The notes beneath the pieces are model-generated. The model searched no databases and was not told where the DNA came from. It was given only the letters and a program-made list of their open reading frames with translations. Positions 53,978 to 64,000 of a stretch of 64,000 nt of DNA are shown piece by piece. Every line of letters begins with the position of its first letter. Within the stretch, counting starts at the first letter, position 1. The translations under genes and the position numbers were made by a program. The stretch is taken from positions 124,001 to 188,000 of the forward strand of contig NZ_FOCT01000004.1 in NCBI RefSeq assembly GCF_900110185.1, read 5' to 3'. Source of the DNA: Nitrosospira multiformis (lineage in GTDB: Bacteria > Pseudomonadota > Gammaproteobacteria > Burkholderiales > Nitrosomonadaceae).

Positions 53978-55084
53978 ATGAAAATTTTGACGGTCAATAC
54001 GGGCAGCTCATCGGTTCGTCTGGCAGCATTTGTTCACCATGAGGAAAAACTGACGGAGCTTGTGAGTGTCAGGGAAAATTCCGGCGGTGAACCGGAAGAT
54101 ACTCTCCAGGAATTCGTGCAGGCCCACGAACTTGCCAAGGTGAACGTCGTGGCGCACCGCGTCGTGCATGGAGGCATGCGTCTTACTTCCCCTTGCCTGA
54201 TCGATCGCGATGTGGAGAGGGAAATCGAACATCTCGCGCCGCTTGCGCCCTTGCACAACCCCGTCGCATTGAAGTGGATACGTGCCGCCGGCGAAGTATT
54301 CGGTATTCATATGCCGCAAGTTGCAGTATTCGATACCGCATTTTTTACCCATCTGCCGACAGTTGCGCAAACTTACGCAATTCCGCATGAGCTGACCGGA
54401 AAGTATGCATTGCGGCGGTACGGTTTTCACGGACTGGCCCATCAGGCCATGTGGCAGGCCTGGCACGATCAACATCCGGACTTTCTGCAAAATGGAAAAA
54501 TCATTTCGATGCAGCTCGGAGCAGGTTGTTCGATCACGGCGACAGATAAGGGATTGCCTCGCGACACTTCCATGGGATTCTCGCCTCTGGAGGGACTCAT
54601 GATGGCGACGCGCTCGGGCGACCTGGATCCGGGCCTGGTGACGTTTTTGCAGCGACAGGAGAGCTTGGCGCCGGAGGAGATGGATCGGCTGCTGAATGAG
54701 CAGTCCGGCTTATCGGGAGTATCAGGAATCAGCGCCGATATCCGGGAACTGCTGAAATCGAAAGACGGATACGCTGACCTGGCTATCGAGCTGTACTGTT
54801 ACCGGGCGCGTAAATATCTGGGTGCTTATCTTGCTGTGCTGGGCGGGACAAACGCAGTGGTTTTTGGCGGAGGAGTAGGGGAGAACGTTCCAGTCGTGCG
54901 GGAAAAGATTCTGGCAGGAATGGAATGGTGCGGAATCCATCTCGATGCGAAAAAGAACAGCGATGCGAGCGGGATGTCATGCATCAGTAGCGAAGCAAGC
55001 CGGGTCGAGGTGTGGGTGGCTCCCGTGAATGAGGCGACAATCCTCGCCCAGGAAGCAGAGGCAGTCATTTCCAGCCGCCTCTAG
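53978..55084 (+). CDS. ackA: Acetate kinase
   Basis: 368 residues, slightly shorter than the usual 395-400. Signature 1 is ILTVNTGSSSVRLAAF at the N-terminus (usually with SSSxK, here R), signature 2 is RYGFHGLAHQAM, with VFDTAFFTHLP and AHRVVHGG between. The ATP site is VFGGGVGEN. It converts acetyl phosphate and ADP into acetate and ATP, or the reverse. Together with phosphoketolase, which starts 63 bases downstream, it forms an acetyl-phosphate branch from pentose or hexose phosphates. The protein belongs to the family often found beside xfp in these bacteria. Confidence 0.92.
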   Translation: MKILTVNTGSSSVRLAAFVHHEEKLTELVSVRENSGGEPEDTLQEFVQAHELAKVNVVAHRVVHGGMRLTSPCLIDRDVEREIEHLAPLAPLHNPVALKWIRAAGEVFGIHMPQVAVFDTAFFTHLPTVAQTYAIPHELTGKYALRRYGFHGLAHQAMWQAWHDQHPDFLQNGKIISMQLGAGCSITATDKGLPRDTSMGFSPLEGLMMATRSGDLDPGLVTFLQRQESLAPEEMDRLLNEQSGLSGVSGISADIRELLKSKDGYADLAIELYCYRARKYLGAYLAVLGGTNAVVFGGGVGENVPVVREKILAGMEWCGIHLDAKKNSDASGMSCISSEASRVEVWVAPVNEATILAQEAEAVISSRL

Positions 55085-55147
55085 CCTTTGCGTCAGTGCC
55101 GGGATTCTTCGGCAGTAACCAGTGTCCGGAAAAAAGGAGGATTCAAT

Positions 55148-57589
55148 ATGAACCGCGCTTCGCCTGCAGCGAAAACCGAAAGCAATCCGCTATCCACGGA
55201 CGAACTGCGCAAGATCGATGCATACTGGCGGGCCGCCAATTATCTCTCGGTAGGGCAAATCTATCTGCTGGACAACCCCTTGCTCAAGGAGCCACTTACC
55301 CTCGCGCACATCAAGCCGCGCCTGCTGGGTCATTGGGGCACATGTCCCGGTCTCAGTTTTATTTACGCGCATCTGAACCGCATCATAAAAAAATTTGATC
55401 TGGATATGTTCTATGTATGCGGACCCGGGCACGGTGGACCGGCAATGGTTGCCAACACGTGGCTGGAGGGCAGTTACAGCGAGTTTTATCCTCGTATCTC
55501 CAGGGATGCAACAGGCATGAAGAGACTGTTTCGGCAGTTTTCCTTTCCCGGAGGGATTCCAAGTCATGTTGCCCCGGAAACACCGGGGTCGATAAACGAA
55601 GGCGGGGAACTGGGTTACTCGCTTTCGCATGCTTTTGGAGCGGCCTTTGACAATCCGGATCTGATCGTGGCTTGTGTGGTGGGTGATGGGGAAGCTGAAA
55701 CCGGACCGCTTGCCGCCTCCTGGCACTCGAACAAATTTCTCAATCCGGTTCGTGATGGAGCGGTGCTGCCTATTCTGCATCTCAACGGCTACAAGATCGC
55801 AAATCCGACGATACTCGCACGCATCAGCCATGAGGAACTGGAAAGCCTGTTTGCGGGTTATGGCTACCAGCCCTATTTCGTCGAGGGGTCGGACCCCGAG
55901 CCCATGCATCAGTCGATGGCTGCGGTGCTGGATACCGCGATCGAAAGTATACGGAGAATACAGCGTGAGGCGCGCAGCCGCAGAGTGAATTCAGGGGAGA
56001 GGCGGGAAGCCATGACCTATCCCCGCTGGCCGCTGATTATCCTGCGCAGCCCTAAAGGATGGACCGGACCGGAAGAAGTGGATGGGAAAAAGCTGGAAGA
56101 CTACTGGTGTTCCCACCAGGTACCCCTTGCGGAACTCGGTTCCAAGCCGGATCACCTGAAGCAGCTGGAAGACTGGATGAGGAGCTACAAACCCGAAGAG
56201 TTATTCGATGAGAACGGTTGTCTCATGCCGGAACTGGCGGCGCTTGCGCCCCAAGGGGACCGGCGCATGGGCGCCAATCTCCATGCCAATGGCGGTCTGC
56301 TTCTGAAAGAGCTGGAAATGCCCGATTTTCGCAGCTATGCCGTTGACGTACCCGTACCGGGGACAGAAGTGCGCGAAGCTACACGGGAAACGGGTAAGTT
56401 TCTTCGCGATGTCATGAAACTCAATCTGGATAGCTGCAACTTTCGGGTAATGGGACCGGATGAGACCAGCTCGAACCGGCTTGACGCCCTCTTCGATGTA
56501 ACAGCTCGAGCCTGGGTTGCCCAGCAGCTGCCCGAGGATGATCGCCTCTCTCCCGACGGGCGAGTGATGGAGATATTGTCCGAACACATATGCCAGGGCT
56601 GGCTGGAAGGTTATTTGCTTACCGGACGTCACGGGCTTTTTTCCTGCTATGAGGCCTTCATCCACATCGTTGATTCCATGTTCAACCAGCATGCCAAATG
56701 GCTCAAGGTCAGCAAGGAAATCCCCTGGCGGCGCCCCATCGCCTCCCTCAATTATCTGTTGACATCGCATGTGTGGCGCCAGGACCATAACGGCTTTTCC
56801 CATCAGGACCCCGGTTTTATCGACCTTGTCGTCAACAAGAAGGCAAGTATCATTCGTGTTTATCTTCCCCCGGATGCGAATACCCTTCTTTATATTACCG
56901 ACAAGTGCCTTCGTTCCCGAAATTTCATCAACGTCATCGTCGCGGGAAAACAGCCCGCACTCCAGTGGCTGGATATGGATGCGGCCATCAGACATGGCAG
57001 CGCTGGTATCGGTATATGGGGGTGGGCGAGCAATGATCAGGAGGGCGACCCGGATGTGGTCATGGCTTGCGCGGGCGACATTCCCACCCTGGAGACGCTG
57101 GCTGCCGTGGACCTGCTGCGGCGCCATGTCCCGGAGTTGAAGATTCGTGTTGTCAATATCGTCGACCTGATGACCTTGCAACCTCAATCGGAACATCCGG
57201 ACGGGCTTTCAGACTGGGACTTCGATACGCTGTTCACAACCAATAAGCCCATCATTTTCGCTTATCACGGCTACCCCTGGCTGATCCATCGCCTGACTTA
57301 CCGTCGCACCAATCATCCTAACCTGCATGTGCGCGGTTACAAGGAAGAAGGCACCACGACTACGCCTTTCGATATGACAGTACTTAACGATCTGGACCGG
57401 TTTCATCTGGTAATGGATGTGGCGGACCGTGTACCCAAGCTGAGCTCCAAGGGCGCCTACCTCAAGCAACTGATGCGCGACAAGCTGATCGACCATAAAC
57501 GCTATATCCGGCAATACGGCGAGGACATGCCGGAGATACGGGATTGGCATTGGCCTTCACCCGGTTCGTCGCCGTTGTTGCCTGTCTAG
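55148..57589 (+). CDS. xfp: Xylulose-5-phosphate/fructose-6-phosphate phosphoketolase
   Basis: 813 residues, full length. The start at 55148 has AAAGGAGG eight bases before; a TTG at 55088 is possible but less likely. Thiamine diphosphate-dependent: [25 protein letters not shown] region is split as GPGHGGPA near 102 and [11 protein letters not shown], the TPP motif is [11 protein letters not shown], and the C-terminal half has [12 protein letters not shown] and [11 protein letters not shown]. It splits xylulose-5-P or fructose-6-P with phosphate into acetyl phosphate plus a glyceraldehyde-3-P or erythrose-4-P. With AckA this produces acetate and ATP. In an ammonia oxidiser this suggests carbohydrate turnover or storage use. 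Confidence 0.94.
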   Translation: MNRASPAAKTESNPLSTDELRKIDAYWRAANYLSVGQIYLLDNPLLKEPLTLAHIKPRLLGHWGTCPGLSFIYAHLNRIIKKFDLDMFYVCGPGHGGPAMVANTWLEGSYSEFYPRISRDATGMKRLFRQFSFPGGIPSHVAPETPGSINEGGELGYSLSHAFGAAFDNPDLIVACVVGDGEAETGPLAASWHSNKFLNPVRDGAVLPILHLNGYKIANPTILARISHEELESLFAGYGYQPYFVEGSDPEPMHQSMAAVLDTAIESIRRIQREARSRRVNSGERREAMTYPRWPLIILRSPKGWTGPEEVDGKKLEDYWCSHQVPLAELGSKPDHLKQLEDWMRSYKPEELFDENGCLMPELAALAPQGDRRMGANLHANGGLLLKELEMPDFRSYAVDVPVPGTEVREATRETGKFLRDVMKLNLDSCNFRVMGPDETSSNRLDALFDVTARAWVAQQLPEDDRLSPDGRVMEILSEHICQGWLEGYLLTGRHGLFSCYEAFIHIVDSMFNQHAKWLKVSKEIPWRRPIASLNYLLTSHVWRQDHNGFSHQDPGFIDLVVNKKASIIRVYLPPDANTLLYITDKCLRSRNFINVIVAGKQPALQWLDMDAAIRHGSAGIGIWGWASNDQEGDPDVVMACAGDIPTLETLAAVDLLRRHVPELKIRVVNIVDLMTLQPQSEHPDGLSDWDFDTLFTTNKPIIFAYHGYPWLIHRLTYRRTNHPNLHVRGYKEEGTTTTPFDMTVLNDLDRFHLVMDVADRVPKLSSKGAYLKQLMRDKLIDHKRYIRQYGEDMPEIRDWHWPSPGSSPLLPV

Positions 57590-57845
57590 TAAAATCGCGG
57601 TTTTCCTGCTAAAAATGTTTTTATCACCGCGCATGCTATATTGAAATATATCTCCAGTAACTCCAGTATTCTCCATGGGGCGCCCGTTCAAGGGTGGGAT
57701 CGCTCCTCGCAGGAAGAGGGTACATTCACATGAGAAACTCTTTCCGGACCGCTCTGCATCTTACGCAATTCATATCGATATTGATTGGAATCGTATATCG
57801 TTCATTATTCCAAATATCCAACCACCGGATCGGATAGGAGCATTG

Positions 57846-58469
57846 ATGATACTCCTCATCAATTTCATTGCGTTGTACGCATCGTTTTCACTCAATCACA
57901 TGCTTGCCATTTACTGGGGGGCGGTGCTGCCTGTGTTATATGCCCTAGTCATTGCTCCGCACGCGGTGATCGGCAGATCGGATATCCCTCCATTGACGAT
58001 AACGAAAGTTCTCGCGGTGAAGTGGAACAATGCGGAGGAATTAACCGCTTACATTGTGAAATACTGGATGGCTTTGGCATATCCGACCACTTCGTGGAAA
58101 AAGCAGCGCAACAGCATCGTTTTGTCCCTGACATCGTTCTTCCTGGGCGTGGTTTATATTCTCAAGGAATTGCTCGTCGCAGGGGTGGTGATGTTCGTAG
58201 TCGGTTATGTCCTGTATCAGATGAGCGTCCGGGTGGACAGACCGCGAGCGGTGTTGGGTAATTCTGACTTCAGGGACGGCACTGACAATGAATTTGCCAG
58301 GAAAGAATGGGAGCTGGCTGCAATGTCCATCATCGCGTTTTCGGAGCTCTATCCAGACGACAAGGCATTCAAGAAGGCGGCTGATGAGGTGCTGGAAGAT
58401 AACGACGTGAAATCGATGCTGACAAAATATCGCTATGATTACGGCGCAAGCTGGTTGAATGTTGCATGA
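57846..58469 (+). CDS. Hypothetical membrane protein
   Basis: 207 residues from ATG 57846 after GATAGGAGC; a longer in-frame start at 57675 encodes an unlikely hydrophilic lead. Helices are seen at about 2-18, 22-40 and two in the middle (about 90-125), with a soluble C-terminal half ending LTKYRYDYGASWLNVA. No domain was recognised. It stands alone about 250 bases after xfp. Confidence 0.6.
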   Translation: MILLINFIALYASFSLNHMLAIYWGAVLPVLYALVIAPHAVIGRSDIPPLTITKVLAVKWNNAEELTAYIVKYWMALAYPTTSWKKQRNSIVLSLTSFFLGVVYILKELLVAGVVMFVVGYVLYQMSVRVDRPRAVLGNSDFRDGTDNEFARKEWELAAMSIIAFSELYPDDKAFKKAADEVLEDNDVKSMLTKYRYDYGASWLNVA

Positions 58470-58801
58470 TTTTCTTCCGGGATATCCTGAGGCGAGGCTA
58501 CGTGCGGGAATGGTGCGAAGCCGCGACAGACCGGATCGACGATTTTACGTGTGCCTTGTCGTCACTTCTGCCGCGAGGATGAGGTTAAGCCACCAATGGC
58601 GCTCGCCAGTAAGGGAAAGGCTCGATAAATTCGAATGCTGCCATACCCGATGTGAGCGGCGCATTTACCGATGGCGACAGGATTGCCAGTGTGTTTGAGT
58701 CATAAAAGTCTGTTAGCAGCAAGGAAATCGCTATAGCCGCTGACTTGCCTTAGCGGCAAAATACGGACTGCTCTATCGAATGCGCAATCCTTTTTGTCTC
58801 A
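58470..58801. other. Intergenic region between convergent genes
   Basis: 332 bases with no gene recognised. Frames here are short and lack coding character. It lies between the membrane protein (plus) and the cupin gene (minus); no terminator of classic form was found. Confidence 0.4.
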
Positions 58802-59218
58802 TTATTTGTCGTTCGTGACGAGATTTTTTTCGTTGGTATCGACGACAAAAACGGCCAGCAGGCGTGCAGGCTGAGTCTTGCTGTTATTTGCGCTGACGGC
58901 ATGATGGTCACCCGGTAGTTCGGCGAAGTTCTCGCCGGCGCGGTAAACCTTTTCTGGACCGTCATTGACTTTGCTACGAATTTCTCCCTCCAGAACCGTT
59001 GCATAGATGAAAGCCGACTTTGGATGGGTATGGGCGGGCGACGAGCCTGCCGGTCCGTATTCGACAAGCACGCCTTTCATGCTTTTGCCAGGCACGTTCG
59101 GAAGGGCATGATCAAAGACCAGGGTTACCTTGGATTTATCAGCAGGCAGGTTATCGGCTGAAGCCGCACTTATGGAGAGAGCTGCGAAGGCAATGCCGCA
59201 GAGAAATCTGGTAAACAT
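58802..59218 (-). CDS. Secreted cupin-domain protein
   Basis: 138 residues. A signal peptide (about 1-21, ending SAASA) is followed by a single cupin barrel. Motif 1 (SSPAHTHPKSAFIYATVLEGEI) has the two His and Glu metal ligands; motif 2 is FAELPGDHHAVSANN with a His. It is likely a small periplasmic metal-binding protein or enzyme. The AhpD-like gene lies 48 bases upstream on the same strand, so an operon is likely. Substrate unknown. Confidence 0.83.
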   Translation of the reverse strand: MFTRFLCGIAFAALSISAASADNLPADKSKVTLVFDHALPNVPGKSMKGVLVEYGPAGSSPAHTHPKSAFIYATVLEGEIRSKVNDGPEKVYRAGENFAELPGDHHAVSANNSKTQPARLLAVFVVDTNEKNLVTNDK

Positions 59219-59266
59219 TATGTCTCCTTTCGTTGATGGAAATGAGCGGAGAATTGTTGGCCATGC

Positions 59267-59719
59267 TCATGCCTTCACAGGATAACGGCTGGAAATGGCA
59301 ATGCGATTCCAAGCATTGATGACTACCGAAAGCCACTCGACAGCCGATATTTCATCTTTTGACAGATGGGCTGCTGCTTGCTCATAGATAGCATCTGGCA
59401 CTTGCCCCTCGGAGATCAATGTGATTGCTTCTACCAGTGCCAACGATGAACGTTCCTTTTCAGTGAAATACCCGGTTTCTCGCCAGGCAGGCAGGACACT
59501 TATGCGATCACTCGACTCGCCACTGGATAGGGCGTCATGAGTATGCATCCTGATACAGAATGCGCATTGGTTGAGTTGGGATGCACGAAGGCGCAACAGA
59601 TGTGCAAAGCCAGCGGGGATGCTTGCGGAAGCAATGGCCTCCGCTGCCAGCTTCTCAAGGCCCATGACGGCTTGGTAAAGGGCTGGAGCGGATTTGCCAA
59701 GATTGATTCTTTCTGACAT
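59267..59719 (-). CDS. AhpD-like / carboxymuconolactone decarboxylase family protein
   Basis: 150 residues. The start at 59719 is chosen because GGGGAGG precedes it; the longer frame to 59914 runs through a repeat stretch and is not protein-like. The family's redox motif CAFCIRMHTHDA (CxxC plus His) lies near residue 50. Members are peroxidase-like or disulfide reductases of oxidative stress defence. It is followed by a secreted cupin protein; the pairing of AhpD-like and cupin genes is frequent. Confidence 0.85.
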   Translation of the reverse strand: MSERINLGKSAPALYQAVMGLEKLAAEAIASASIPAGFAHLLRLRASQLNQCAFCIRMHTHDALSSGESSDRISVLPAWRETGYFTEKERSSLALVEAITLISEGQVPDAIYEQAAAHLSKDEISAVEWLSVVINAWNRIAISSRYPVKA

Positions 59720-59829
59720 GAAATTTCCTCCCCTGTATGTACCCGCCAGCGAATAAGCTACTGGCCGGGTTGATCCATAGTGATGGGGTTCGGCGTAACG
59801 AACCTTTAGGATCGACAAACGTCGAGTTG

Positions 59830-59895
59830 TCCTTGAAAAGCGCGTCCCTCTGAGAAGCGCGCGTCCCCTCGTGAAGCGTGTCCTTGTGAAGCGAG
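59830..59895. repeat. Four imperfect tandem repeats of 15-19 bp
   Basis: Units begin at 59830, 59845, 59864 and 59881, each of the pattern TCC-(C)TTGTGAAGCG with GCG or GTG endings. They lie upstream of the AhpD-like gene. The rest of 59720-60239 contains a palindromic element at 60078 and no gene. Confidence 0.5.
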
Positions 59896-60077
59896 ACAAA
59901 TTCCCGGTGCTCATCCCTGCCGGGCCCGCTCTCTATGGCGTCCGCTTGATTATCTCCTGTAAAAGTTTGATAGCGGATCGTCTAATGGCATGGCATTCCG
60001 TATTTCATTTCAATTTATAGATGAGGATAAAGAAAAAGCAAATTAGAGGCGGCTAAATTTTTATTCCTGCATTTACC

Positions 60078-60100
60078 TTGATAACGTACGTATTTATCAA
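60078..60100. promoter_or_regulatory. Inverted repeat TTGATAA-N9-TTATCAA, candidate operator
   Basis: Seven-base arms match exactly and the centre contains CGTACG, itself palindromic. It lies downstream of ppsR and some 360 bases upstream of the AhpD-like gene. It may be a regulator site for either, or a chance palindrome in AT-rich DNA. Confidence 0.35.
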
Positions 60101-60239
60101 TTGTAAGTGTCTCTCATGAATTCCCTCATTTTTATTCCCAAAAATTCCCAAAATCCGGCCTTTCGGGTTTCATACCATAGGGGTAAATTACTGGAAATGT
60201 GTGCCTGTGCTGCCGGATTCTCTCTTACGGCTTCTCCGG

Positions 60240-61079
60240 TTAATAAATCTTCCGTTCGAGTTTTGCTTCGTGCAATACCGCGGTCGCTAATTCTTCGATG
60301 GATTTGCTGGTTGCGTCGAGATAGGGGATGCCTGCGCGGCGCATCAGCTTTTCCGCACTTTGCACTTCATACTTGCAGTTCTTGAGGGAAGCGTACACGC
60401 TCTCTGGCTTGCGTTCGCTGCGTATCTCATGGAGCCGCTCTGGGTGAATGGTAAAGCCGAACAGCTTGCTTCGCATATTCCTGATCTGGGCAGGAAGTTC
60501 TCCGCGCTGGAAATCCTCGGGAATAAGCGGGTAGTTTGCCGCGTAAACTCCATATTGCAAGGCAAGATAGAGACAAGTGGGTGTTTTGCCCGTACGGGAA
60601 ACGCCCACCAGGGTAACATCGGCCCGGTTCCAGTCTTTTTGCGACAAGCCATCGTCGTGCTCCAGAGCGTAATTTATTGCGTTGATGCGCTTCCGGTACC
60701 CGATTGGATCGGAAACACGGTGAGAACGCCCCATGTTTTCCGACGAACGCGCACCCAGCTCGGCTTCCAGTGGAGCAATAAAAATGCTGAAGCAATCGAG
60801 ATGCAGAGCGTCGGCAGAATTGATAACAAGCCTGATTTCGGGATTCACCAACGTACTGAACACCAGCGGACGCGCGCCGTCCGCGTTGCACCGCTCATTG
60901 ATCGTTCGGACGGCCGAAGTGGCTTTTGCCCTGCTGTCAATGTAGGGTAGAGTGATCTTATCTAGGAGAATATTTTCGAATTGACTAAGCAGGCTATGCC
61001 CCAGCATTTCCACCGTAATCCCGGTACGGTCTGAAAGAAAGAAGGCAGTTCGATGAATTGGTTTGGTAGTGATTGGCAT
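60240..61079 (-). CDS. ppsR: PEP synthase regulatory protein (kinase/pyrophosphorylase, DUF299)
   Basis: 279 residues. The N-terminal [22 protein letters not shown] and the nucleotide-binding GVSRTGKT (159-166) with SRVHR-like RSHRVSDP nearby identify the DUF299 family. It inactivates PEP synthase by ADP-dependent phosphorylation of a Thr and reactivates it by phosphate-dependent removal. The gene is divergent from ppsA with 98 bases between, an arrangement that supports the assignment. Confidence 0.93.
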   Translation of the reverse strand: MPITTKPIHRTAFFLSDRTGITVEMLGHSLLSQFENILLDKITLPYIDSRAKATSAVRTINERCNADGARPLVFSTLVNPEIRLVINSADALHLDCFSIFIAPLEAELGARSSENMGRSHRVSDPIGYRKRINAINYALEHDDGLSQKDWNRADVTLVGVSRTGKTPTCLYLALQYGVYAANYPLIPEDFQRGELPAQIRNMRSKLFGFTIHPERLHEIRSERKPESVYASLKNCKYEVQSAEKLMRRAGIPYLDATSKSIEELATAVLHEAKLERKIY

Positions 61080-61177
61080 GGTTATGCGAAACTATGGGTG
61101 ATTTTCGGGGTGGAAATCCCGCCTGAAAATGTAGCACAGTTCTTCTTTAACCAGCATTTGCGCAATCAGGAGTCAAA

Positions 61178-63565
61178 ATGAACGAGTCGCCCTATATAGC
61201 CTGGTTTGACACGCTGCGCATGGCGGATGTGAGTCGTGTCGGCGGCAAGAACGCTTCCCTTGGCGAGATGATCAGCCAATTGACCGGAATGGGAGTTCGG
61301 GTTCCCGGCGGTTTCGCAACCACTGCGGAGGCCTATCGCGATTTCCTGACTCAGGATGGGCTCGCACAGCGTATCGAGCAGACCCTTGCTGAACTTGACA
61401 TAGAAGATGTTCAGGCGCTGGCGGTGGCCGGCGCAAAAATTCGCTCCTGGATAGTGCAAGCATCGTTCCCATCTCGTCTGGAAAATGAAATTTCTGTTGC
61501 TTACGAGAAAATGTTGCGCGAGGCGGAAAGGGAAATTTCGGTAGCGGTGCGTTCTTCGGCCACTGCCGAGGATCTGGTGGATGCCTCGTTTGCCGGACAG
61601 CAGGAGACTTATCTCAATGTCCAGGGATTGGATAATCTCCTGAAAGCGGTCAAGGATGTCTTTGCTTCCCTCTACAACGACCGGGCTATCTCTTATCGGG
61701 TGCATAAAGGGTTCATTCATTCCGAAGTTGCGCTTTCGGTCGGAATACAGCGGATGGTGCGCAGCGATATCGGTGCCGCGGGAGTGATTTTTACACTGGA
61801 TACCGAATCCGGTTTTGACAAGGTGGTTTTCATCACCGCCTCTTACGGCCTGGGCGAAACCGTCGTGCAGGGCGCGGTCAATCCCGATGAGTTCTACGTC
61901 TACAAACCGGCATTGACGCAGGGAAGACCGGCCATTCTGCGGCGTAACCTTGGCTCTAAACTCATCAAGATGGGGTTTGCTGGAGGCCGCGGCGCTGGGC
62001 GCGCAGTCGAAACAGTGGATGTGGAAGAGGAGGAGCGCAAACAGTTTTCCATTACTGACGCAGATGTGGAAGAGCTGGCGCGTCACGCTCTCGTCATCGA
62101 GGGGCATTACCAGAGGCCGATGGATATAGAGTGGGGCAAGGATGGGGTGGACGGAAGACTCTATATTCTGCAAGCCCGGCCGGAGACAGTGCAGGCGCGC
62201 GCCGGGATGGACACATTGCGCCGCTATCGCCTGAAGAGTAAATCCGAGATACTCGTGTCAGGGCGCGCCATTGGCCAGAAAATAGGAAGCGGCCCCGTTC
62301 GCCTGGTTCCGGACGCGCGGGAAATGTCGAGGATATGCGAGGGTGACGTGCTGGTAACCGATATGACCGATCCTGACTGGGAGCCGGTAATGAAACGGGC
62401 CTCCGCCATCGTCACCAATCGCGGAGGGCGAACCTGCCATGCGGCAATTGTTGCGCGTGAGCTGGGAATTCCCGCTGTGGTTGGCTGCGGCAACGCCACC
62501 GACTTGCTGAGGGAGAATGAGATCGTCACCGTATCCTGCACCGAAGGGGATACCGGCAATATTTACCAGGGGAAGCTGGAAGTCGAGGTAAGCGACCTCG
62601 CGCTCGAAAGCATGCCGAAAGCCCCGGTCAAGATCAGCATGAATGTTGGCAACCCCGAGCTCGCCTTCGGGTTTCAACGCATTCCCAATGATGGGGTAGG
62701 ATTGGCGCGGCTTGAGTTCATCATTGCGCGCATGATTGGCGTGCATCCGAAAGCAGTGCTGCAATTTGCCAAGCTTCCGCAAGACCTGAAGCAGCAGGTC
62801 GAGACCCAAATCAGCGGTTACGCCGACCCTGTCAGTTTTTATGTGGAAAAGCTTACAGAGGGGATCGCCACTCTGGGCGCAGCCTTTTTTCCAAAACCTG
62901 TAATCGTGCGGATGTCCGATTTTAAATCCAACGAATACTCCAGCCTCATCGGCGGTCATGACTATGAACCGAGGGAGGAAAACCCGATGCTCGGCTTTCG
63001 CGGTGCTTCACGCTACGTGGCGGATGAATTCCGGGATTGCTTCGAGCTGGAATGCCTGGCGCTGAAGAAAGCACGCGACGAAATGGGGCTGACCAACCTG
63101 GAAATCATGATTCCGTTTGTGCGGACACTGACCGAGGCCCGACGTGTGGTGGAACTGCTATCGGAAAACGGCTTGAAGCGCGGTGAGAATGGGCTGCGCC
63201 TAATCATGATGTGCGAGATTCCATCCAACGCATTGCTGGCAGACCAGTTTCTGGAATATTTTGACGGTTTCTCGATCGGGTCCAACGATCTTACCCAGCT
63301 CACCCTCGGGCTGGACCGTGACTCCAGCCTCGTTGCGGAAGCCTTCGACGAACGCGATCCGGCGGTAAAAACGCTTCTGAGCATGGCCATCCAGGCATGC
63401 CGTAAAACTGGTAAATATATCGGAATCTGTGGACAGGGGCCTTCCGATCACCCTGACCTCGCACGGTGGCTGATGGAAGAGGGTATTGAAAGCCTGTCGC
63501 TTAATCCCGATACCGTCATGGATACCTGGTTATATCTGGCAGAGGAGGCAAAAAAACAGCTATAG
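61178..63565 (+). CDS. ppsA: Phosphoenolpyruvate synthase
   Basis: 795 residues, full length. An N-terminal pyruvate/ATP-grasp domain (about 1-340, including [12 protein letters not shown]), the phosphohistidine swivel domain with [21 protein letters not shown] (catalytic H421, matching E. coli numbering) and the C-terminal PEP-binding TIM barrel ([34 protein letters not shown]) are all present. It converts pyruvate, ATP and water to PEP, AMP and phosphate for gluconeogenesis. Its regulator ppsR is divergent. A GGAG site precedes ATG 61178. A terminator follows about 165 bases after the stop. Confidence 0.95.
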   Translation: MNESPYIAWFDTLRMADVSRVGGKNASLGEMISQLTGMGVRVPGGFATTAEAYRDFLTQDGLAQRIEQTLAELDIEDVQALAVAGAKIRSWIVQASFPSRLENEISVAYEKMLREAEREISVAVRSSATAEDLVDASFAGQQETYLNVQGLDNLLKAVKDVFASLYNDRAISYRVHKGFIHSEVALSVGIQRMVRSDIGAAGVIFTLDTESGFDKVVFITASYGLGETVVQGAVNPDEFYVYKPALTQGRPAILRRNLGSKLIKMGFAGGRGAGRAVETVDVEEEERKQFSITDADVEELARHALVIEGHYQRPMDIEWGKDGVDGRLYILQARPETVQARAGMDTLRRYRLKSKSEILVSGRAIGQKIGSGPVRLVPDAREMSRICEGDVLVTDMTDPDWEPVMKRASAIVTNRGGRTCHAAIVARELGIPAVVGCGNATDLLRENEIVTVSCTEGDTGNIYQGKLEVEVSDLALESMPKAPVKISMNVGNPELAFGFQRIPNDGVGLARLEFIIARMIGVHPKAVLQFAKLPQDLKQQVETQISGYADPVSFYVEKLTEGIATLGAAFFPKPVIVRMSDFKSNEYSSLIGGHDYEPREENPMLGFRGASRYVADEFRDCFELECLALKKARDEMGLTNLEIMIPFVRTLTEARRVVELLSENGLKRGENGLRLIMMCEIPSNALLADQFLEYFDGFSIGSNDLTQLTLGLDRDSSLVAEAFDERDPAVKTLLSMAIQACRKTGKYIGICGQGPSDHPDLARWLMEEGIESLSLNPDTVMDTWLYLAEEAKKQL

Positions 63566-63725
63566 TCAAAGAATCCCGTCGAGCTCGACAAGTTTGTCGA
63601 TCATTTGTCGGCGGGCGACTTTCATTGTCATAGATTCGACACATCGTTATGAGAACATTGATGTCGGTGTTAGCATTTACCCCTTATGTAAACACCTTGG
63701 GTCTATCCTCTCCCTTACGACCCAG

Positions 63726-63762
63726 GCCCAGATATGGTCAGCCCTCCATTCTGGGCTTTTTC
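63726..63762 (+). terminator. Probable rho-independent terminator after ppsA
   Basis: GCCCAG at 63726-63731 pairs with CTGGGC at 63751-63756, with an alternative shorter stem AGCCC/GGGCT at 63740 and 63753, followed by TTTTTC. The T-run supports termination on the plus strand. Confidence 0.6.
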
Positions 63763-63815
63763 TTTTCCAATGCTATGACATTTCACTACATGCAAAGAGA
63801 AGAGGGTGAAGGGAA

Positions 63816-64000
63816 GTGATAAAGCGACCAACTTTCGAGGAGATGAGGGATATGGCGGGCAGTGTGCCATGCATATATCTGAGCAGGAGATTCGGGATTT
63901 TCGATGCAGGAGCGACAATCGTCGGCAAGCCCATTGCGAATATCTCCTCCGACCGATGCGTGTCTGGCAATTTATTATCTAGGGGACCTTCCTTGGGAAT
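63816..64000 (+). other. Open frame at the window edge, possible degraded amidase
   Basis: A frame from GTG 63816 is open to the window end (61 codons). A segment FDAGATIVGKPIANI resembles the DAGATIVGK motif of amidase-signature proteins, but the flanking residues fit poorly and the ribosome-binding site (GAAGGGAA) is very close to the start. It could be a partial gene or a decayed fragment. Nothing else is recognised from 63566 to the end apart from the terminator. Confidence 0.2.

Noticed and set aside
56201..57196. 331-codon minus-strand ORF inside the phosphoketolase gene
   Set aside because: Fully antisense to a conserved enzyme and without any domain signature.
59830..59895. CRISPR array
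   Set aside because: Units are short, degenerate and contiguous, with no unique spacers and no cas genes.
61166..62173. 335-codon minus-strand ORF inside ppsA
   Set aside because: Antisense to the conserved N-terminal domain of PEP synthase; no domain seen.
1..64000. tRNA or rRNA genes
   Set aside because: No tRNA cloverleaf pattern, such as GGTTCGA(A/T)TCC T-loops followed by CCA ends, or rRNA segments were recognised by eye; a tRNAscan-SE run would be needed for certainty.

Overview
The window reads as a chromosomal segment of a betaproteobacterial ammonia oxidiser, most likely Nitrosospira or a close relative. The main reason is a stand-alone amoC (47752-48570, minus) encoding an ammonia monooxygenase C subunit with the D-x3-H-x12-H copper ligands. 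Supporting context is a squalene synthase, PEP-CTERM proteins, a ubiB/ubiJ/Tim44 cluster, and phosphoketolase plus acetate kinase. No rRNA, tRNA, CRISPR array, integrase or transposase was recognised.

Layout. 1-205: 3' end of an O-methyltransferase. 401-9352: a guanidine-I (ykkC) riboswitch heading a permease, two DUF1989 proteins, a 'urea carboxylase' and allophanate hydrolase. By current knowledge this is a guanidine rather than a urea degradation operon: carboxylation, deimination of carboxyguanidine to allophanate, then hydrolysis to ammonia and CO2. 9.4-15.1 kb: an orphan ORF, a decayed LamG/PEP-CTERM gene, a membrane protein, a divergent GST-like/HxlR pair with triple operator-like repeats, and a large FtsX-type permease. 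15.1-18.6 kb: a three-gene GtrA/GtrB-type polyprenol-glycosyl cluster. 18.6-25.4 kb: dinB preceded by a duplicated 5' fragment of the next gene, then a MacAB-like exporter operon (fusion protein, ATPase, two permeases) with a secreted thermonuclease gene inside it.

25.4-31 kb holds a small membrane protein, an MFS-like transporter, squalene synthase, a YggL homologue and a PEP-CTERM sugar dehydrogenase. 31.2-37.2 kb is rich in broken genes: a macro-domain gene with an in-frame TAG, a DUF1499 gene with a frameshift and an in-frame TGA, a headless and frameshifted amidohydrolase, and a TonB receptor lacking its 3' end. Intact penicillin-acylase-family and cytochrome c genes lie among them. 37.8-43.6 kb: an unusual class A penicillin-binding protein, small membrane proteins, a beta/gamma-crystallin-like secreted protein, an alpha/beta hydrolase and a [2Fe-2S] ferredoxin. 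43.6-47.5 kb: a complete polyamine ABC importer operon (potA-B-C-D order). 47.7-48.9 kb: amoC with its own terminator, preceded by a 26-codon ORF with a strong ribosome-binding site and a structured spacer whose hairpin loop resembles an anti-Shine-Dalgarno sequence.

49.5-52.6 kb: Tim44-like protein, ubiJ and ubiB (quinone biosynthesis). 53.0-57.6 kb: tandem universal stress protein, acetate kinase and phosphoketolase. 57.8-61.1 kb: a membrane protein, a cupin, an AhpD-like protein and ppsR. 61.2-63.6 kb: ppsA, divergent from its regulator ppsR, followed by a terminator. The most notable points are the riboswitch-linked guanidine operon in an ammonia oxidiser, the short ORF and structured leader before amoC, the dinB-associated partial duplication, and the cluster of recently broken genes.
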